A stretch of DNA of 64,000 nt, from NCBI GenBank assembly GCA_046348995.1, contig JAXMDB010000007.1, positions 248,001 through 312,000 of the forward strand, given 5' to 3'. The DNA is from JANNSX01 sp046348995 (lineage in GTDB: Bacteria > Pseudomonadota > Alphaproteobacteria > Rhizobiales > Hyphomicrobiaceae). The position numbers and the translations under genes were made by a program. Below, piece after piece: positions 60,654 through 64,000 of the stretch (its first letter is position 1; every line of letters starts with the position of its first letter). Below the pieces are notes generated by a model. That model was not told the DNA's origin and did not search any database. It worked only from the letters and a program-made list of their open reading frames with translations.

Positions 60654-61850
60654 TCAAGCGACGTGACGTGTGCTGCTTGCGGCAAGGCTCTCGGCAAAGC
60701 GGCGGATGCGGCGCGCCGCCTCCTCGAGCTCGGCCTCCGCCAGCGTGAAGGAGACGCGCAGGAAGCCGTTGGCACTCGGTCCGAACGGGCTCGCGTCGAG
60801 CACGGCGACCCCGGTGGTCTCGTAGAGCTTCCAAGCGAAGTCCTTGGCGGTGAGACCGGTCGCCGAGACATCGATCATCATGAACATCCCCGCCTCTGGC
60901 TTGAGGCAACGAATGCCCGGGGCACCGTTGAGGGCCGCCAGCATGAGATCGCGTCGGCGGCGGTAGATCTCACGCATCCGCTCGACCTCGGCGTCGCCCT
61001 CGGTGATCGCGGTGTAGGCAGCTTCCTGGATAAAGCCCGGCAGCCCGTAGGTCATGGCGATGGCCAGATTCGTCAGATGCCGGGCGAGCTCGGTGGGGCC
61101 GATCGCCCAGCCCGAGCGCCAGCCGGTCATGGCGTGCGATTTCGAGAGGCTCGAGATGGTCACGGTGCGCTCGATCATGCCGGGCAGGGAGGCGATCGAG
61201 ACGTGGGGCCGCTCGAAGCAGAGATCGGCGTAGACCTCGTCGGCGACGACCCACAGATCGTGCACCTTGGCGATGCGCGCGATGCCCTCGACCTCCTCGC
61301 GGCCCAGAACGGTGCCTGTCGGATTGTTGGGCGAGGCGAAGAAAATCGCGCGGGTTCTGGGAGTGACGCGGCCTTCCAGCGCCGCAAGATCGACGCGGAA
61401 GTTCTGCGATGGCGGCTGCGGCGATTGCACGAGCCTGGCGCCGGTGCCGCGGATCACCGCATCATAGGTGAGATAGGTTGGGTCGAGGGCGATGACCTCG
61501 TCGCCCTCCTGAACGATGCAGCGAGCGACACCGTAAAGCGCGTTCTGGGCCCCAGCCGTGACCACCACGTTCTCCGCGTGAACGTGGACGCCGGCATGGC
61601 GGTTGAAGCGCCGGGCGATGGCGGCGCGCAGCTTCTGGCGTCCGTCCATGTCGCCATAGTGCGTGTCGCCCGACCGCAGCGCGGCGATGCCGGCCTCGGT
61701 GAACGCGGATGGCGTCGCGAAATCCGGATCGCCGATGGTGAGCACGATCACATCCTCGCCGCGCCCCTTGGCTTGGCCAGCGACGAAGTGCAGATCCCAG
61801 GCGTCGGTCGCCTCGCCGGCGATGCGATCGACCAGTTGGGCATAGCGCAT
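60654..61850 (-). CDS. Class I/II (aspartate-type) aminotransferase
   Basis: A 398-residue PLP aminotransferase. Seen are IVLTIGDPDFATP near residue 35, TAGAQNALYGVARC near 98, SPNNPTGTVLG near 174, VVADEVYADLCFE near 203 and the PLP-lysine site SSLSKSHAMTGWRSGWA near 233. ATG 61850 has an AGGAGCT site. It is the first gene of the minus-strand operon with the polar amino acid importer, so it most likely deaminates the imported amino acid. Divergent from the TetR regulator with an operator-like palindrome between. Confidence 0.92.
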   Translation of the reverse strand: MRYAQLVDRIAGEATDAWDLHFVAGQAKGRGEDVIVLTIGDPDFATPSAFTEAGIAALRSGDTHYGDMDGRQKLRAAIARRFNRHAGVHVHAENVVVTAGAQNALYGVARCIVQEGDEVIALDPTYLTYDAVIRGTGARLVQSPQPPSQNFRVDLAALEGRVTPRTRAIFFASPNNPTGTVLGREEVEGIARIAKVHDLWVVADEVYADLCFERPHVSIASLPGMIERTVTISSLSKSHAMTGWRSGWAIGPTELARHLTNLAIAMTYGLPGFIQEAAYTAITEGDAEVERMREIYRRRRDLMLAALNGAPGIRCLKPEAGMFMMIDVSATGLTAKDFAWKLYETTGVAVLDASPFGPSANGFLRVSFTLAEAELEEAARRIRRFAESLAASSTRHVA

Positions 61851-61875
61851 GGGAGCTCCTGTCCAAATGTCGCAA

Positions 61876-61891
61876 TTGAACGACTGTTCAA
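61876..61891. promoter_or_regulatory. Operator-like palindrome between the aminotransferase operon and the TetR gene
   Basis: TTGAACGACTGTTCAA is a perfect inverted repeat of TTGAAC with a four-base spacer. It lies in the 112-base divergent spacer, 25 bases before the aminotransferase ATG and 71 before the TetR ATG. Size and symmetry suit a TetR dimer, and the TTGAAC half site recalls the BetI operator. It probably represses both directions. Confidence 0.65.
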
Positions 61892-61962
61892 GATTGTTTA
61901 AGTAGCTACCATGCGCCATGCCGCCTGGGCAAGCGCTTTCGCAGGATCAAGGTTGCCTGTCC

Positions 61963-62583
61963 ATGACCGCGCCCCGCAAATTCGTCCGATACCTTCCCGC
62001 CGACCGCCGGCTCGCCCTCATCGATGCGACGCTCACCTGCCTCGCCCGTGAAGGACACGACGGCCTGTCGATCCGGCGCATCAGCGAGACGGCTGGCGTT
62101 TCGGTCGGGCTCATCAATCATCACTTCGCGAGCAAGTCCGTGCTCGTCGCCGAGGCCTACCGGGCGCTGCACGAGCGCTTGGCGACGGATTTGGCGCAAA
62201 CGCTCGGGGCGATGCCGCTCGATACTCCGGCGCGGGCGCGACTCGATCGCCATATCGAAGCGACGTTCTCGGCGCCGAACCTCGATCCGGATATTCTTCA
62301 CATCTGGGTCGTGTTCTGGAGCTTGTCGCGGCATACGCCGGAAATCCGCGAGGTCCGGGAGGCGACGTATGCCTTTTCCCTCGGCGTGCTCGAGGGTCTC
62401 GTCGCGGCTGCGCTTGTGGAGGCGGGCCGGCCGGCCAATGACGCTCACCTCACCGCGATCGGCCTGACCGCCCTGCTCGACGGGCTCTGGCTCGAATGGT
62501 GCTTGAACCCCCGGACCTTCACGCCGGAGGAGGGGATCCGGCTCGGCAAATCGTGGATTGGGGCCATGCTCGGCCGCTCATAG
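61963..62583 (+). CDS. TetR-family regulator, BetI-like
   Basis: A 206-residue repressor. The N-terminal helix-turn-helix matches the BetI subgroup: RRLALIDATLTCLAREGHDGLSIRRISETAGVSVGLINHHFASKSVLVAEAY (by parts), with GLINHHF being the recognition segment. The C-terminal ligand domain is helical. ATG 61963 gives the normal start; an in-frame ATG at 61918 would add 15 residues. BetI-type regulators respond to choline-like amines, but this one faces an amino acid importer-aminotransferase operon, so its ligand is probably different. Confidence 0.9.
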   Translation: MTAPRKFVRYLPADRRLALIDATLTCLAREGHDGLSIRRISETAGVSVGLINHHFASKSVLVAEAYRALHERLATDLAQTLGAMPLDTPARARLDRHIEATFSAPNLDPDILHIWVVFWSLSRHTPEIREVREATYAFSLGVLEGLVAAALVEAGRPANDAHLTAIGLTALLDGLWLEWCLNPRTFTPEEGIRLGKSWIGAMLGRS

Positions 62584-62736
62584 AGCGAATGGCCCCCGCC
62601 AAGGGCATTCGAGCAGGTGTGCGACATGGTAAACACCGTATCTCCTCCGTGTCGCAAACTGTTGCAGGCCGATTAGCGCAATCTACAGCTCCGGATGATA
62701 TCCCCACACTGACCGCAATCCCGGACACTCCCTACC

Positions 62737-63960
62737 ATGACGATCCGCCCAGCGCCTCGCCTCCTGCAGCACTTCGCAAACGACCAGCGGGGCGTGACAG
62801 CCATCATATTCGCCGTGACGCTGAGCGTCTTGCTGATGATCGGCGGTCTGGCGTTGGACTATGCGCGGGCCGAGCGCGCACGGTCGATGCTGCTGAACGC
62901 CGCCGATGCCGCCAATCTGGCGGCCTCGAAGTCGGCGGCGGAGATCTCCAACAGCGAGCCGGACTTGTCCGCCGAGGAAGTGGCACTCCGGGCCAAGGAG
63001 ATCGGTCAGAAGTTCTTCGAGTCCAACGTCGATGCCAATGGATATGCGATACGATCCTATGCGCTCGATCTCGTGTCGGAAGGGGGAGCTTGGACGGCCA
63101 AATCGTCGTTCCAGGTGAGCGTGCCCACGACCCTGCTCGCCGTCACCGGCAAGACGAGCATAAAAGTCGACGGCAGCTCGAGCGCCAGCGTCAAGTCGGC
63201 AAACCCGGTGCTCGACATCGCCATGTGCATCGATTCGACCGGCTCGATGACGCCGACGCTCGATGCCGTGAAGGCGAACGCGACGGCATTCTACGACAAT
63301 CTCAGGGCGGAGCTCGACGCCCGCGGTGTGGCGGCCTTCGCGCAAGTCCGGGTAAGGCTGAGCTTCTTCAAGGACTTCGGCGACGCTACGCCCGGCACCT
63401 GGGATCCCGATCCGTTGCGCACGTCGGGATTTTTCTCGCTCCCCGACGAGAGCTCCGACTTCCTTTCGTTCGCCGCACCGCAGATGGCGGGCGGCGGTTG
63501 GGACTGGGCTGAGGGCGATATCGTTTGCCTTAACGACGCCATTCAGTCGCCGTGGTCGCGGATCGGCGATCCGATCCCCGGCACGGGCAAGACCGTCAGC
63601 GCGGTCTACCCGCTGATCGTCGTGTGGACGGACTCGCCCGCCCACAAGATCGATTTCGCGAACTCGCTCGCCAATCCTAACTATCCGCCACCGAACGTCA
63701 TGCCGCGCTCCTACCCCGAGCTGCTCGCCAAGTGGAGCGACCCTGAGGTGATCGACCAATCGCACAAGCAGATCCTGTTCTTCGGCGATCCAGAGCTCAA
63801 TGATTCATCGACCCCCGATGACCCGAGCGCCTGGCTGACGGTCAGCGAATGGCCCGGCTTCACCGTCGGCGGCACCCTGCTCGAGGGCAACACCTCGATG
63901 GTGGCGTTCATCGCGGACGGCATCGCTACGGCCTCCAAGGAGCTTTCCATCACCAACTGA
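62737..63960 (+). CDS. TadE/TadG-like pilus-assembly protein with von Willebrand A motif
   Basis: A 407-residue protein. The N-terminal 45 residues are the TadE/TadG type: QRGVTAIIFAVTLSVLLMIGGLALDYARA, a short tail then one hydrophobic helix (cited by parts). The rest faces the periplasm. A MIDAS metal-site motif D166-STGS170 follows the strand VLDIAMCI, so it is a VWA-domain TadG variant, likely involved in the Flp/Tad pilus or other surface assembly. No other tad gene is present in the window. A GGCTCGC/GCGAGCC palindrome follows the stop at 63961. Confidence 0.85.
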   Translation: MTIRPAPRLLQHFANDQRGVTAIIFAVTLSVLLMIGGLALDYARAERARSMLLNAADAANLAASKSAAEISNSEPDLSAEEVALRAKEIGQKFFESNVDANGYAIRSYALDLVSEGGAWTAKSSFQVSVPTTLLAVTGKTSIKVDGSSSASVKSANPVLDIAMCIDSTGSMTPTLDAVKANATAFYDNLRAELDARGVAAFAQVRVRLSFFKDFGDATPGTWDPDPLRTSGFFSLPDESSDFLSFAAPQMAGGGWDWAEGDIVCLNDAIQSPWSRIGDPIPGTGKTVSAVYPLIVVWTDSPAHKIDFANSLANPNYPPPNVMPRSYPELLAKWSDPEVIDQSHKQILFFGDPELNDSSTPDDPSAWLTVSEWPGFTVGGTLLEGNTSMVAFIADGIATASKELSITN

Positions 63961-64000
63961 GGCTCGCGCGAGCCGCGTCCACGCCTCTCTAGCGCCCCGG

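Overview
The window is one stretch of high-GC chromosome that reads as an alphaproteobacterium, most likely a free-living Hyphomicrobiales (Rhizobiales) soil or rhizosphere bacterium. The support is indirect. There is a type A RNase P RNA, an HWE-family histidine kinase behind a GGAAC-N16-CGTT promoter of the EcfG general-stress type, a DUF3008 protein, and a very high density of solute ABC transporters. I see no rRNA, tRNA, transposase, integrase, plasmid origin or CRISPR array.

Layout, 0-19 kb. Positions 69-793 hold a two-gene unit with a GYD-domain protein. Positions 1.1-10.8 kb, minus strand, hold a dipeptide/nickel-type ABC system (two permeases, binding protein, two ATPases). It also contains an MFS exporter and an acetamidase/formamidase, and it is interrupted by a small AT-richer cassette: a four-helix-bundle protein gene flanked by inverted arrays of the heptamer GCAGTAG. 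A plus-strand gene at 10.96 kb encodes a tandem duplication of an ectoine-synthase-like cupin. Positions 12.3-19.4 kb hold a branched-chain-amino-acid-type (Liv) ABC system with a dehydrogenase-like gene inserted between its permeases.

Layout, 19-42 kb. Positions 19.4-24.6 kb hold a catabolic unit in the order RidA, Rieske oxygenase, DUF1028, LysR, kynureninase, kynurenine formamidase, running into livK. Positions 24.7-28.6 kb hold an FAD oxidoreductase, two paralogous DUF4344 zinc-peptidase-like proteins and a secreted OmpA-type protein with three Cys-paired modules. rnpB lies at 28.8-29.2 kb. Positions 29.3-37.2 kb hold a class III aminotransferase with a polyamine-type ABC system, an NYN-domain ribonuclease-like gene behind a terminator-bearing leader, L-serine dehydratase and another binding protein. 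A dimethylglycine/sarcosine-dehydrogenase-like flavoprotein, a putative cysteine peptidase and a keto-pentenoate hydratase-like enzyme follow.

Layout, 41-64 kb. Several tiny genes (41.4-42.4 kb) precede a 1322-residue MASE1/PAS/HWE kinase and its receiver protein. The kinase gene and a divergent secreted-protein gene each carry an EcfG-like promoter. Positions 47-56 kb hold mostly minus-strand metabolic genes: PLP decarboxylase, enoyl-CoA hydratase, agmatinase-like ureohydrolase, alpha/beta hydrolase, DMT transporter, DAO-type flavoprotein and M20 peptidase. An orphan RTX-repeat protein lies at 56.3 kb. Positions 57-62 kb hold a polar amino-acid ABC operon with an aminotransferase, divergent from a BetI-like TetR regulator with a perfect operator-like palindrome between them. 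A Tad-type protein with a von Willebrand A motif closes the window.

Taken together the region is specialised for scavenging and oxidising nitrogenous organic compounds: peptides or amides, kynurenine-like compounds, polyamines, methylated glycines and polar amino acids. At least five short palindromic repeats of one C/G-rich family are scattered between the operons.
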